Part shown: one piece after another, positions 34,254 through 43,748 of the stretch | Layout of the letters: every line of letters starts with the position of its first letter | How positions within the stretch are numbered: position 1 is the first letter of the stretch | Assembly: GCF_030503875.2 (NCBI RefSeq) | Contig: NZ_CP129968.2 | Coordinates: 682,001 to 746,000 of the forward strand | Direction of reading: 5' to 3' | Length of the DNA stretch: 64,000 nt | Source: Marivirga arenosa | GTDB taxonomy: Bacteria > Bacteroidota > Bacteroidia > Cytophagales > Cyclobacteriaceae | The notes under the pieces: generated by a model | Databases searched by the model: none | What the model was told of the DNA's origin: nothing | What the model saw: only the letters and a program-made list of their open reading frames with translations | Position numbers and translations under genes: made by a program

Positions 34254-35422
34254 TACACATTCATTTTTTTGGTTCTATACAGTAAGTTGAAAGACTTAAA
34301 GGCAAAATATAATACAATTGGTAAAACTGCTGCGTGTAAAGCTTGAGGAAGTGTGTAGAAAAAACCTAATACTAAAAATTGAGCTATTCCGAAAACAGCA
34401 TAATAGATGGTATGCCATTTTTTTGCAGGTTTTTTAAATAGTAAAAATGCAAATACAATATTCAGTGGAAATGCCCAGATCATGTTCCAGTTATCTACCG
34501 TAGCCACATGATCTGATAAAAACCATAAAAAGAAAATTAAGCAACCTATTAAGCCCGTGATAATAAATAAAAGCTTGTTGTACCATATATCACTAGTTTT
34601 AGATTTATGATGTCTTACACTTAAGATTATACCGATCAAACAAAGTAGCCATGTTAAATGCTGGGGAAGAATTTGGAAAGATGAGCTTTCCTGTTTTTCG
34701 GGAGCTTCATAAATAACTAATTTATCCTTTACTATAGGCTTACCTTCATAGGTAGCTTTGTCGTAATGATACATTAGCATATCAGGAAGAAACATTTCAT
34801 TCCTTTTATCAGCAATTTGGTCAGTAGGTTGCCCTAAAACCAAATCAATACCGAAATCTTGCCAAGGTTTATCCTCTAAATAAATATCTAAGAATTCCCT
34901 GAAAGTGTAGCCTTCAGCTTGTTTATTCCAACTTAATCCAGAGCCTAATACTTCCTCTAATAAGTCTCTAAAACGAGTGGAACAATTGTCGAAGAAGAAA
35001 TCATATTGATAAAATTTATTTTCAGGCCTAATGTTATTTAGGAGATAATCATAAATCTGATTTTTCTGACTTAAGCTTAAATCTAATTTTTGCTGAATTA
35101 CTGATCTGTTTTCAGCTTTCGCAGAACGTATTAAATAGGAAATTCTTCCAGCAGAAAGCATATAATTAAGCTTTCCGCGTACAAATTTCATATAGAAACC
35201 AGGTGTGTCGAAATCAAAAGTTCCGTAGTTAAACACTACGCTAATTCCTTTAGCTTCATCTTCAACCCAAAGTGCAGAATGGCCAAAGCCAGAATAAAGT
35301 TCATCACCTGGCGCTACAGTGATCAAACTAATTTCTGATTCTTCAGATAAACTATTTTGAGCGTAGGTATTTAATGTTGCACTTAAAGAGAGTGCGAAAA
35401 TCAATAATAATGTCCTCATCAT
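34253..35422 (-). CDS. DUF4105 family membrane protein
   Basis: A 389-residue protein with a signal peptide (LLLIFALSLSATLNTYAQ). The DUF4105 region carries the conserved GDELYSGFGHSALWV and FFFDNCSTRFRDLLEEV, with His, Asn-Cys and Arg residues that look catalytic-like but whose role is unknown. The last 140 residues contain about four hydrophobic helices. The gene overlaps rsmI upstream by 4 bp and the IMPase downstream by 1 bp, so all three are translated together. Confidence 0.88.
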   Translation of the reverse strand: MMRTLLLIFALSLSATLNTYAQNSLSEESEISLITVAPGDELYSGFGHSALWVEDEAKGISVVFNYGTFDFDTPGFYMKFVRGKLNYMLSAGRISYLIRSAKAENRSVIQQKLDLSLSQKNQIYDYLLNNIRPENKFYQYDFFFDNCSTRFRDLLEEVLGSGLSWNKQAEGYTFREFLDIYLEDKPWQDFGIDLVLGQPTDQIADKRNEMFLPDMLMYHYDKATYEGKPIVKDKLVIYEAPEKQESSSFQILPQHLTWLLCLIGIILSVRHHKSKTSDIWYNKLLFIITGLIGCLIFFLWFLSDHVATVDNWNMIWAFPLNIVFAFLLFKKPAKKWHTIYYAVFGIAQFLVLGFFYTLPQALHAAVLPIVLYFAFKSFNLLYRTKKMNV

Positions 35423-36102
35423 GATTGAGCGTTTAATACTAATACAATTTCACCTTTAGGAGCTGTTTTTTCGAAGTGCTCTATTAAATTGCTTAAGGTA
35501 TCGGTTAAAGTTTCTTCGTATAATTTTGTGAGTTCTCGTGATACGGAAGCCATTTTTTCCCCTCCTAATACTTCCGCTAATTGTTTAAGAGTTTTTAGCA
35601 AACGGTGAGGAGATTCATAGAAAATTATAGTGCGGTCTTCTTCTTTTAATTTTTCTATTCTAGTTTTTCTTCCCTTTTTATGAGGTAGAAAACCTTCGAA
35701 GCTAAACCTATCATTTGGGAAACCTGATTTTATCAAGGCTGGTATTAAGGCAGTAGCACCAGGAAGCGATTCTAGCTTTATATCATTATTGAGGGCTTCT
35801 CTAGCCAATAAAAAACCCGGATCTGATATTCCGGGTGTACCTGCATCAGAAATCAAAGCCATTTTTTTTCCTGATTTTAAATCATCAATAACACGCTTCA
35901 ATTTCTGGTGCTCATTATGAATATGAAAGCTTTGCAATGGCTTTTTTATATCATAATGTTTTAACAGCTTTCCTGAAGTTCGAGTGTCTTCTGCTAAAAT
36001 GATATCAACTTCATTGAGGACCTTTACAGCCCTATACGTCATATCATCTAAATTGCCAATGGGAGTGGGCACTAAGTATAATTGAGTTTCTACTTGCTCC
36101 AT
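35419..36102 (-). CDS. rsmI: 16S rRNA (cytidine(1402)-2'-O)-methyltransferase
   Basis: A 227-residue tetrapyrrole-methylase-fold protein that methylates the ribose of C1402 in 16S rRNA using SAM. Seen motifs are LYLVPTPIGNLDDMTYRAV at the N-terminus, LAEDTRTSG, MALISDAGTPGISDPG, and the later FEGFLPHKKGRK. I use ATG 36102, because the apparent TTG two codons upstream is the tail of a -7 promoter element (36106-36113). It is the first gene of the rsmI - DUF4105 - IMPase overlap operon. Confidence 0.95.
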   Translation of the reverse strand: MEQVETQLYLVPTPIGNLDDMTYRAVKVLNEVDIILAEDTRTSGKLLKHYDIKKPLQSFHIHNEHQKLKRVIDDLKSGKKMALISDAGTPGISDPGFLLAREALNNDIKLESLPGATALIPALIKSGFPNDRFSFEGFLPHKKGRKTRIEKLKEEDRTIIFYESPHRLLKTLKQLAEVLGGEKMASVSRELTKLYEETLTDTLSNLIEHFEKTAPKGEIVLVLNAQS

Positions 36103-36105
36103 GCC

Positions 36106-36113
36106 CAAAATTA
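36106..36113 (-). promoter_or_regulatory. -7 element of rsmI, 3 bp from the start codon
   Basis: On the minus strand TAATTTTG matches TAnnTTTG, with GGC then ATG immediately after. A TTG 23 bp upstream is at the limit for a -33 element. The spacing points to a leaderless message. Confidence 0.6.
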
Positions 36114-36122
36114 CAGATTTTA

Positions 36123-36353
36123 TTAAACTAATTTGTCAATTTCTTCAGCTAGCTTTTTATCTTTTTCGGTCACAGTATTGCCTTCATCATGTGTAGTCAA
36201 TTCAAAACTAACTTTATTATATACATTCGACCAATTAGGGTGATGGCCCATCTTTTCAGCAATAATGGCAACTTTAGCCATGAAGCCGAAAGCTTCAGTA
36301 AAATCTTTAAATTCAAATGTTCTTTTTAGCGTATTATTTTCTTCTTTCCACAT
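36123..36353 (-). CDS. phhB: 4a-hydroxytetrahydrobiopterin dehydratase
   Basis: A 76-residue pterin-4a-carbinolamine dehydratase. The conserved active-site block [17 protein letters not shown] is present, with the EKxxHHP histidines, and length is a little below the 90-110 of typical members because the N-terminal extension is short. It regenerates tetrahydrobiopterin from the carbinolamine. No aromatic amino acid hydroxylase is nearby. It precedes rsmI on the same strand, with the rsmI promoter running into its 3' end. Confidence 0.88.
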   Translation of the reverse strand: MWKEENNTLKRTFEFKDFTEAFGFMAKVAIIAEKMGHHPNWSNVYNKVSFELTTHDEGNTVTEKDKKLAEEIDKLV

Positions 36354-36411
36354 AATTCTAGTTTTTTATATTATTCTAACCGCTATAAAATTCATTTGTT
36401 ACGATAAAAGC

Positions 36412-36678
36412 TTATAATGCTATAACACCTTTCACTTTATTGGTCTCCATATATTTTTCAATGATTTGCTCGGCTGAACCAGCAAGCATTTTAATAGTAA
36501 GGCTCACATATTTCCCTTTACTTGAAGGCTTTACTATTACTTCATGATTCTCAAATATTTCTTTTATCTCATCTTGGTTTTCAGCCAAAACGATAAATTT
36601 AAACATATATAAGCTTGGCCATTCTGAAACGGCCTCCAACTTTTCTCTGAAAGATTGAATTTCTTTTTCTGTACTCAT
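36412..36678 (-). CDS. DUF493 (YbeD-like) family protein
   Basis: An 88-residue ferredoxin-fold-like protein. The pattern FREKLEAVSEWPSLYMFKFIV, then VKPSSKGKYVSLTIKMLAGS and a final IIEKYMETNKVKGVIAL fits the DUF493/YbeD family, a small regulatory-type fold of unknown function. It follows the ppiD terminator on the same strand and is separated from phhB by 58 bp. Confidence 0.85.
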   Translation of the reverse strand: MSTEKEIQSFREKLEAVSEWPSLYMFKFIVLAENQDEIKEIFENHEVIVKPSSKGKYVSLTIKMLAGSAEQIIEKYMETNKVKGVIAL

Positions 36679-36710
36679 AACTCACAATCCTTTTTTCTTA
36701 TTCATAAAAA

Positions 36711-36730
36711 AAGGGGCTTTTTAGCCCCTT
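36711..36730 (-). terminator. Hairpin terminator of ppiD
   Basis: AAGGGGCT (36711-36718) pairs with AGCCCCTT (36723-36730) around a 4-nt loop. On the minus strand a T-run follows (A-run at 36705-36712 on the plus strand). It ends the ppiD transcript. Confidence 0.88.
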
Positions 36731-36752
36731 AAAATATTAAGTATTTAATAAA

Positions 36753-38864
36753 TTAATAGAACTTATATCTTAGGTCTACTATATCTGCTTTTTCTTCAAT
36801 TGCTGATTTGATCTCAAAAGAAACTGCATTAGATCTTCTTTGAGCTAACTGTTCTTTGTAAGTGTTATAATCTGCAATCTCAGGAGCTGGTGTTCTATTT
36901 GTAACACTTAAGACTACTATACCATTATTTGCCTCTAAAGGTTTCGATTGCTTGTTTAATTCTATTCCGAAAATAGTACCAATAACCTCTGGCGCTTGTC
37001 CTACATTAGGTAAAGAACCTGAAGATATTTTAACATCAGTAGTAGAGAAAACATTGGCATCATCACCATAAGCAGCAGCCATCTCATTTAAAGTTCCTGA
37101 TAAACCAGATACTTTTTCTTTAATGATATCTGCTTTCATTTTTTGTCTCAATTCTCTTGAAACGATTGCTCTAACAGCGTCAAAATCAGCCTCACCTTTT
37201 TCAGTTTCATTAGTTAAAACCGCAACTACGAAATAATTGTCAGTTTCAAAAACTTCTGAAACTTGCCCTACTGAAGCATCAGTGAATGCCCATCTTACGA
37301 TTGGTCTAGAAGATCCTAAAGTACCAATGGTAGTTTGATTAGGTGACATTTTACCAGAACTTCTAACTCTGTATCCTTCTTTGTTTGCTGAAGCAGTAAA
37401 TTCAGAGTAATTAACGTTTGATGCAGCAAATAAATCTGCTTGTCTGTATAAATTATCTCTTGTACTTTCTGAAGGAAGGATATCTCTGTAGATAGTCGCT
37501 ATTTTGTAAGTTTTAGCTGTTTTCTCTTCAGTAACATTAATGATGTGGTAACCATACTGAGTTTTTACAACTCTATTGATAACACCAGTTCCATTTTTAG
37601 CAAAAACAGCTGCGTTGAATTCATCAACCATAGCTCCTTCTTTGAACCATCCTAAGTCACCACCTCTAGTAGCAGAAGGGCCATCACTATATTCTTTAGC
37701 TAATTCAGCGAAATCTTGTCCGCTTCTAGCTTTTTGTAATACCTCTTGAGCTTCTTGCTTCGCTTTAGCATCAGCCTCATCAGAATCATCCTCAGCTTCA
37801 ATTAAGATATGGCTAGCCTTCACTGAAGCTACAGTGTCATCATAAATTTTAGAAGTTTTATATAAGATGTAAGCACCATCTTCAATATACGGTCCGATCA
37901 CATCACCTTCTTTTAAAATATTAGTGTTAGAAGCTAATATTCTTGGAAGTTGAGCAATTGGGTAAGTTCTGAATGAGTTACTTCTATCAGAATTGATTCT
38001 TGCATAAGCTGAATCATCTTCAACAGTTTGAAACTCCTTTTTAAGCTCCTCAACTTCTTCTCTGATGTAAGTTGAATCCTCACCAGAAGGTAGTAATTCA
38101 AAACCTACATAACTGATAGTTCTAGATGCATCAGTTTCATATTTCTCAATATTATCGTTGAAATATTTTTTTAATTCAGAATCTGAAGGAGACACTAAAG
38201 AGTCTTGTACTGAGTAAAAAGGAATATATAAGTATTCAACCTCAGCTGATTCAGTTTGATCCTGGTAAGCTCTTTGTGCTTCAGCTGTTGTAATATAAGT
38301 CGAACCAATCATCAACTCATCATATTTCGTTCTTGCTCTAGCAGGAACTAGTGATGATTCAAATGAATACCATTGCGCTTGTTGCTCAGCAGGAGCTTGT
38401 GCAATGTTTCTGATGATATTAACAACTTGTTCTTTGTTAAATTCTCCAGTTTCAGGATTTGTAAAGTTTTGTCTTACAATTGGGCTGATGTTATCACCCT
38501 GTACCATGTCTACTAATTCCGCATCAGTTACAACAAGACCTAATTCGTCATATTGCTTTTGAAAAGCTTTTTCAACGATTAGATAGTCCCATGCTCTCTG
38601 ACGAATAGATGACATTTCTTGATCAGAAGGTGCTCTACCATTACCCGCTCTAAAGTTATTTTTGAATTCTTCCACTTTTTGCTGATACTCAGGCAGATTG
38701 ATGGTTTCACCAGCAATTTCACCAACATCATTTGATCTGCCTCCACCTAATAGCATTGAGTCAGGCCCAAGCAAATCAGTTAGCAAGAAAGCTAAAATGG
38801 ATAATCCAATTAGGGCGATCAATACCGACCCCATTTTTACTCTTAGTGTATTAAATACTCCCAT
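36753..38864 (-). CDS. PpiD/SurA-type peptidylprolyl isomerase
   Basis: A 703-residue periplasmic chaperone anchored by one N-terminal helix (VLIALIGLSILAFLLTDLL, residues 14-32). A SurA_N-like helical region follows, then a parvulin PPIase domain around residues 348-450 (SHILIEAED, GQDFAELAKEYSDG, GGDLGWF, and YGYHIINVTE). A long C-terminal region completes it. It folds outer-membrane proteins after Sec export. It is last in a run of envelope genes (lptC, small membrane protein, CorC-like), which fits that role. Confidence 0.93.
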   Translation of the reverse strand: MGVFNTLRVKMGSVLIALIGLSILAFLLTDLLGPDSMLLGGGRSNDVGEIAGETINLPEYQQKVEEFKNNFRAGNGRAPSDQEMSSIRQRAWDYLIVEKAFQKQYDELGLVVTDAELVDMVQGDNISPIVRQNFTNPETGEFNKEQVVNIIRNIAQAPAEQQAQWYSFESSLVPARARTKYDELMIGSTYITTAEAQRAYQDQTESAEVEYLYIPFYSVQDSLVSPSDSELKKYFNDNIEKYETDASRTISYVGFELLPSGEDSTYIREEVEELKKEFQTVEDDSAYARINSDRSNSFRTYPIAQLPRILASNTNILKEGDVIGPYIEDGAYILYKTSKIYDDTVASVKASHILIEAEDDSDEADAKAKQEAQEVLQKARSGQDFAELAKEYSDGPSATRGGDLGWFKEGAMVDEFNAAVFAKNGTGVINRVVKTQYGYHIINVTEEKTAKTYKIATIYRDILPSESTRDNLYRQADLFAASNVNYSEFTASANKEGYRVRSSGKMSPNQTTIGTLGSSRPIVRWAFTDASVGQVSEVFETDNYFVVAVLTNETEKGEADFDAVRAIVSRELRQKMKADIIKEKVSGLSGTLNEMAAAYGDDANVFSTTDVKISSGSLPNVGQAPEVIGTIFGIELNKQSKPLEANNGIVVLSVTNRTPAPEIADYNTYKEQLAQRRSNAVSFEIKSAIEEKADIVDLRYKFY

Positions 38865-38941
38865 GTTTGTTTATTTCAAAGAACCGCAAAATAATAGTAT
38901 AAATGATTAATATCAAAGTGATTCCATTTATTACTTTTTGC

Positions 38942-40216
38942 TTATTCTGGGTTAATGATGATTAGTTTTACAAGATTAATTCTGTTTTCTTCCATACTTT
39001 CGATTATAAATCGAAAAGGAGGGCTGCTAACTTCTTCTTTTAGGATAGGGAAATTCTCTGTAATTGATAAAATAAAGCCACCTAAAGTATCATAGTCACC
39101 TTCTGGAATGCCTAATGCATATTTATCATTTATGTAGTCAATTTCTAGGCGGGCACTGAAAATGAAGGTGTTCGCGGATACTTTTTCTTCCACTAGATCT
39201 TCGTCATCATGCTCATCTTGTATTTCACCAAAAATTTCTTCAATGATGTCTTCCAAACTTACGATACCCGAAGTTCCACCAAATTCATCCACTACCAATG
39301 CTAAGCTTTTGTGTTCCTGGATAAATTGAATCATTAATTCATTTGCTGGCATAGTTTCAGGTACAATAATAATTGGAGTTAGAATCTCCTTTATATCACC
39401 TGGTTTTTTGAATAACGCTAAGGAGTGGCAGTATCCAATTACATCGTCAATCGATTCTTTATAAATCAATACTTTTGAATGCCCGCTTTCGGTAAATGCC
39501 TCTTTTAATTCTTCAATAGAGTCTTCAATATCAACAGCAACCACCTCAGTTCTAGGAATCATACACTCTCTGACCTTTATGGTTTTAAATTCTAAGGCAT
39601 TATTAAAAATTTTCTTATCAAGCTCAACTTTACTTTCCTGATGGTCGAGCTGAACAGTATTTTTAACGAAATGATCTAAATCAGTAAGTCCGAATACAGG
39701 TTTGTCTTCTTCGTATTTTAATCTTAAAACATATTTTATAAAGATCTTTGATAGGTTTACTATGAAAAATACAATAGGGTAAGTGATGTAGTAAATCAAC
39801 CATAATGGCAAAGCAAAAAAGGATAATAAGCCATTGGGGTTTAATAAGAATATGCTTTTAGGCGTAAATTCAGCTACAAATAGTACAAAGATTGTAGATA
39901 TAACAGTTTGAGCTAGAAGAATGAAAACATCATTTTGAAAAAATAGTGGCAGATTGCCTACTAAAAAAGGTTCAATCATTTTAGCCATATAAATACCATA
40001 TACAACCAATGAAATGGTGTTTCCGATTAAGGTAGTTCCTATAAATGAGGAAGGCCTTTCAATAAATTTCGATAATATTTTACCGGAAATTATTCCTTGC
40101 TGGCTCTGTAATTCAATATGCAGTTTATTGGAAGAAATGAAAGCTATTTCAATTCCGGAAAAAAATGCAGAAAAGAGTAATGAAATAATGATGTAAATAA
40201 GATAACTGCTCTCCAT
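38942..40216 (-). CDS. CNNM/CorC (hemolysin C-like) membrane protein
   Basis: A 424-residue protein. The N-terminal half is a CNNM transmembrane domain (about four helices, FSGIEIAFISSNKLHIELQ). It is followed by a CBS pair (residues about 210-330, ECMIPRTEVVAVD and LVVDEFGGTSGIVSLEDIIEEIFG) and a CorC_HlyC domain at the end (GDYDTLGGFIL). The family is linked to Mg2+/Co2+ efflux. In Bacteroidota a related CNNM gene often stands in this lptC-ppiD neighbourhood, which suggests a link to envelope maintenance. Confidence 0.92.
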   Translation of the reverse strand: MESSYLIYIIISLLFSAFFSGIEIAFISSNKLHIELQSQQGIISGKILSKFIERPSSFIGTTLIGNTISLVVYGIYMAKMIEPFLVGNLPLFFQNDVFILLAQTVISTIFVLFVAEFTPKSIFLLNPNGLLSFFALPLWLIYYITYPIVFFIVNLSKIFIKYVLRLKYEEDKPVFGLTDLDHFVKNTVQLDHQESKVELDKKIFNNALEFKTIKVRECMIPRTEVVAVDIEDSIEELKEAFTESGHSKVLIYKESIDDVIGYCHSLALFKKPGDIKEILTPIIIVPETMPANELMIQFIQEHKSLALVVDEFGGTSGIVSLEDIIEEIFGEIQDEHDDEDLVEEKVSANTFIFSARLEIDYINDKYALGIPEGDYDTLGGFILSITENFPILKEEVSSPPFRFIIESMEENRINLVKLIIINPE

Positions 40217-40228
40217 ATTAAATTAGAA

Positions 40229-40438
40229 CTAACCCTCAGTTTTCTTTTTTTGTCTGAGGTATCTTTGTAAAAGTAACAGACTTATGGATAACATAAAAAT
40301 CCAATAGGAATATTCAAAGCCTACGGTTAAAGATTGATGAATACCAATAACAAAAAGTGCAAAAGCTAATCCCACAATAATGAAATTTGGCTTTGGTCCT
40401 TTATTTTCAGTTTCTTGTTTATTTTGCTTTGGACTCAT
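40229..40438 (-). CDS. Small membrane protein, conserved in the lptC-CorC neighbourhood
   Basis: A 69-residue protein with a polar lysine-rich start (MSPKQNKQETENKGPK), two hydrophobic helices (FIIVGLAFALFVIGIHQSL and YWIFMLSISLLLL) and a basic end (RYLRQKKK). No catalytic motif. It overlaps lptC by 4 bp and lies 12 bp before the CorC-like gene, so it is co-translated with them. Function is unknown. Confidence 0.75.
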   Translation of the reverse strand: MSPKQNKQETENKGPKPNFIIVGLAFALFVIGIHQSLTVGFEYSYWIFMLSISLLLLQRYLRQKKKTEG

Positions 40439-41067
40439 AGATTTTTCTTTTTCGGAAGTGGTTGAGAATCATCTAGCTGTTTATTTGAACTTGCCTCAGT
40501 TTTAACTTCTTCTTGATTGTCATTGTCTATCGAATCCGTTTCTTGTTCGTCTAAGTAGATAGTACCACTAGGATTTAAAATACGATAACTTGAGAAATCT
40601 TGTTTAGCTCTTAAACCAGTACCGGTTGAAATTTGATCTTCAGACTGAATTCTTACAAACTTTTCAGTATAAATTTCTTCCTTTTGCGGCTCCCAGAATA
40701 ATTCTTCAGAATTTAACTTTCGAGGCTCAATATACCCTATAACTTCAACGTCTCCTTCTGCTTTATAGATATCAGTCTCTTTTGTATGATAGGCAGAATT
40801 TGCTTCAAGAGTTGAGGATAAGGTCCCATCTGGCTCATAAAATTCAATAAAAATATCATTAGGGAATTCTCGGTCCCCATTTTCATAATCATATTGCTTA
40901 GAAGCTTTTACAATTACTCTTACTTTAGCAGAATCGGAATATAATATTTCCACTGAGTCAGCTTCCATGATAGGTCCAGAGTATTCTTCAAAGCTTTTAT
41001 TCTCTTGAAGCCCTGATCCGCAGGCAAAACTCAATAAAATTAATAATAAAATGAAAAAATGTTTCAT
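40435..41067 (-). CDS. lptC: LptC-type LPS export periplasmic protein
   Basis: A 210-residue lipoprotein-like LptC. The signal ends in the lipobox LLSFACG with Cys16. The mature part has the LptC beta-jelly-roll pattern (VIVKASKQYDYENGDREFPNDIFIEFYEPDGTLSSTLEAN, kept here as the observed order of strands) and a low-complexity charged tail. LptC links the inner-membrane LptBFG extractor to the LptA bridge. E. coli LptC keeps a membrane helix, whereas this one appears lipidated. The -7 element at 41072-41079 is 4 bp from the start codon, directly after the TPR-gene terminator. Confidence 0.85.
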   Translation of the reverse strand: MKHFFILLLILLSFACGSGLQENKSFEEYSGPIMEADSVEILYSDSAKVRVIVKASKQYDYENGDREFPNDIFIEFYEPDGTLSSTLEANSAYHTKETDIYKAEGDVEVIGYIEPRKLNSEELFWEPQKEEIYTEKFVRIQSEDQISTGTGLRAKQDFSSYRILNPSGTIYLDEQETDSIDNDNQEEVKTEASSNKQLDDSQPLPKKKNL

Positions 41068-41071
41068 AGGG

Positions 41072-41079
41072 CAAAAATA
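41072..41079 (-). promoter_or_regulatory. -7 element of lptC fused to the preceding terminator
   Basis: On the minus strand TATTTTTG matches TAnnTTTG, followed by CCCT and ATG. The T-run of the upstream terminator directly precedes and shares space with the element. No -33 TTG at normal spacing (nearest is 25 bp). Confidence 0.5.
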
Positions 41080-41081
41080 AA

Positions 41082-41117
41082 AAAAGCGGTCATGATTTAG
41101 AATTCAAGACCGCTTTT
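41082..41117 (-). terminator. Hairpin terminator of the TPR gene
   Basis: AAAAGCGGTC (41082-41091) pairs perfectly with GACCGCTTTT (41108-41117), 16-nt loop. On the minus strand it is followed by a T-run that leads straight into the lptC -7 element. Confidence 0.85.
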
Positions 41118-41135
41118 AATGATTTTATTTATGTA

Positions 41136-42440
41136 TTAGTCTCTGGTTTGAACTTGAACAGTTTCACCTATCCAACATCCAACAGACACTTCTTGTCCAA
41201 CTGAATAATTATAGTTAAATATATCTTCTTTTGATGGAAATTGCTCTTTGGCAACATTCATTCTATTTGCATCTCCACCCAATTGATACATTTTGTAAGC
41301 TGCAATATATACCGCTCTATCTTTCACTACATCCTGTCCACCTTTACAATCAGTGAAACTTTTTAAATAAAGGTCACCGATTAATGTGTAGGCTTCTTTT
41401 CTTGAAGGATCAGCATCTAATGCATCATAAGCGTAGCTTCTTGCTTTTGATTTATTACCACTTTTAGAAGCTAAATCTGATAATTCAAGATATACATCAG
41501 CTTTTTTGATGTTGTCTTCTGAATATTTCAAAGCCTCTTGGAAGTATTTTTCAGCTTCTTCCATATCACCACTAGCTTTAGATTTTAAAGCAATCATTCT
41601 AGATAATCCGAATTCAGGAGTATTTGCTTGAACAATTTTTGCTGCATCAATAAAAGAATCAGAACTGGTACATCCACCTGCTAAGGCAAATTTTACAATT
41701 CTCTCAGCATCTTCTAACTGCTTACCATCTTCAACAAACTTAGGATAAAGCTTAGTGTCTATGATGTTACAATCGATAGTGACAGATGCGTTGAATAGTT
41801 TTTCAATATAGTCTCTAGCTTTTTGGATTTTTTGCGCGCTCTCACCATCCGCTAACATCTGATCTAAGATATCTTGAACTTGATCATATATTGCAATAAT
41901 ATCCAAGTCAGTAAGATCACCACCAGTTAGCTTATATCTTCTGGCTGCATCCATATAGTATATAGTGTTAGAAGAGAAACTTTTTGCTCCTAACATTTCG
42001 ATTGCTTCTTTCTCGATTTTGTAAAGCTCTTCGTATTTATCTTTTCTATCTTTCCATACATTATAAGCATCATTCGCTTTTCTGTTGGTAACATTTTCAA
42101 CATCGTTGAAATACTTCATCCTTAAATCATAAAGTAATACAACAGAATCCTGAATGTTCTTTTGTCTTTGACCCGTTGTGGTTTCAGCTAAGTTCTCATA
42201 AACTTTAACTCCCTGAATGTAAATAGAAGGGTTGAGGTCTGGAGTTTCTTTTAATAACCAATCTAAAGGTGCTTTAGCAGCTTCATATTTTTCTGCTGTT
42301 AACATATCAGAATAAAGCGCATTTTTCTCCATTGCTTTATTTTTCTTGTCTGGGTCCTCAGGCCAATTCCAACCGTCCTGTCCAAGCATAACTGCTTGCG
42401 CACCTATTAAAAATGCTAATGTTAATAGAATTCTTTTCAT
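41136..42440 (-). CDS. Exported TPR-containing protein
   Basis: A 434-residue protein with a signal peptide (ILLTLAFLIGAQAVMLGQ). The rest is helical with TPR-like repeats, clearest near the C-terminus (AEKYFQEALKYSEDNIKKADVYLELSDLA and ARSYAYDALDADPSRKEAYTLIGDLYL). The family is found with the same neighbours in many Bacteroidota. It probably forms a periplasmic scaffold. It lies 12 bp after the outer-membrane protein gene and has its own terminator. Confidence 0.82.
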   Translation of the reverse strand: MKRILLTLAFLIGAQAVMLGQDGWNWPEDPDKKNKAMEKNALYSDMLTAEKYEAAKAPLDWLLKETPDLNPSIYIQGVKVYENLAETTTGQRQKNIQDSVVLLYDLRMKYFNDVENVTNRKANDAYNVWKDRKDKYEELYKIEKEAIEMLGAKSFSSNTIYYMDAARRYKLTGGDLTDLDIIAIYDQVQDILDQMLADGESAQKIQKARDYIEKLFNASVTIDCNIIDTKLYPKFVEDGKQLEDAERIVKFALAGGCTSSDSFIDAAKIVQANTPEFGLSRMIALKSKASGDMEEAEKYFQEALKYSEDNIKKADVYLELSDLASKSGNKSKARSYAYDALDADPSRKEAYTLIGDLYLKSFTDCKGGQDVVKDRAVYIAAYKMYQLGGDANRMNVAKEQFPSKEDIFNYNYSVGQEVSVGCWIGETVQVQTRD

Positions 42441-42452
42441 CTTTCTTAAAAT

Positions 42453-43748
42453 TTAATCAAACTGTCTTCTTAAAAACCATCTATCGTTAAAAGTAAAACT
42501 CAAATTTAAATTCAAATAATTCTCTTGAACTAAGTTGTTCAAAAGTGTTCCTCTTTGTCCTACTTCAAACGCTAGATTTACGTTTGAAAGATTGTTTATA
42601 GGTAATGAGGAACCAAAAGTTATGCCAAATGAATTAATTGAAGTGTTGTTTATAACTAGCGGACCATTAGAAATGTTAAGACCTGCCCTGTAAGTTACTC
42701 TTTCATAATACTTTGTGCCAGATTTCACATCAGGGGTGAACTCACCACCAATTTTTAATTCCATTTGCTCGCCAAAGTTGTTGTCAGCTATACCAAAACT
42801 GCTGTAGTCAGACCAATCTTGATAAGAGAAATCAGCTGATATAGCCCATGCTGTTAACTTAATATAGCTTAAACCTACCCCTATTTTTTGAGGTAATACA
42901 GTAGTACCTTCAATATCATTTTCTAAAAATGCGTTTTCATTTTCTTCATTCCGTAATGGAACCTCTTGCAGGCTTAATATCTGTAAAAATGTATTTCTAT
43001 TTGTATTTAAGTTAGCTTGCACATCATAAGTAGCCCCAAATGATAAATAGTTCTCACCAATTTTGGTTCTAAAGTTAGTTCCTAATGTAAATGAGAAATC
43101 AGAGAAATTATCGGTGTATTCAGCTGATACTAAATAGGGAACCCTTAAGGTATCACCTTCATTTATGATATCTTGATAAATGGTTCTGTCTGTTAACTTT
43201 CCAAAATTATAGTTGGCCTCAGCACCAATCGCAATATTTTTAGTTATGTTCCACCCATTAGCTAGACTCAATTGTGATATTGTACCCTCACCTTTAAATC
43301 TTGAAAGGCTTGCTTGAGGATCAGTAATTTGGTTAGAACTATTCCTTTTAATCTCATAGTTTTTGGATGAAAGAGGTCTTAAAGCTACTGAAACTGCATA
43401 TTTACCTGGTATAATAGGAAAAGCCAATGTAGCATATTTTAATCCACCATTGATTTGGGTAAATCTTGTAGCTTCATCACTTATATTATTTTGAGAGATA
43501 TTTAATCCAGCTTCAAATGAGGTGAATTGTTGCCCTCCTAATAGTGCTGGGTTTAACACTGGGATAAACCAAGGGCTTTGATATGCAATTCCTGCATTGC
43601 CCATTCCATTGTTAGCAACATATCCTTTTTCAGAAACCAGACCCACACCATAAGCCGAATATGGTGAAACCAAATCCTGAGAAAATGATGATGATACAAA
43701 TATTACGGAAAAAATACTGGCTAATAAACCGGTTTTAAATTGACGCAT
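42453..43748 (-). CDS. Outer-membrane beta-barrel protein
   Basis: A 431-residue protein. A signal peptide (LASIFSVIFVSSSFSQ) precedes YSAYGVGL and many short alternating strands; the protein ends in FNDRWFLRRQFD, not a strict terminal aromatic. It resembles the FadL/OmpP1-like transport group but without a clear ligand signature. It overlaps coaX by 14 bp and precedes the TPR gene by 12 bp, so the three are one unit. Confidence 0.8.
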   Translation of the reverse strand: MRQFKTGLLASIFSVIFVSSSFSQDLVSPYSAYGVGLVSEKGYVANNGMGNAGIAYQSPWFIPVLNPALLGGQQFTSFEAGLNISQNNISDEATRFTQINGGLKYATLAFPIIPGKYAVSVALRPLSSKNYEIKRNSSNQITDPQASLSRFKGEGTISQLSLANGWNITKNIAIGAEANYNFGKLTDRTIYQDIINEGDTLRVPYLVSAEYTDNFSDFSFTLGTNFRTKIGENYLSFGATYDVQANLNTNRNTFLQILSLQEVPLRNEENENAFLENDIEGTTVLPQKIGVGLSYIKLTAWAISADFSYQDWSDYSSFGIADNNFGEQMELKIGGEFTPDVKSGTKYYERVTYRAGLNISNGPLVINNTSINSFGITFGSSLPINNLSNVNLAFEVGQRGTLLNNLVQENYLNLNLSFTFNDRWFLRRQFD

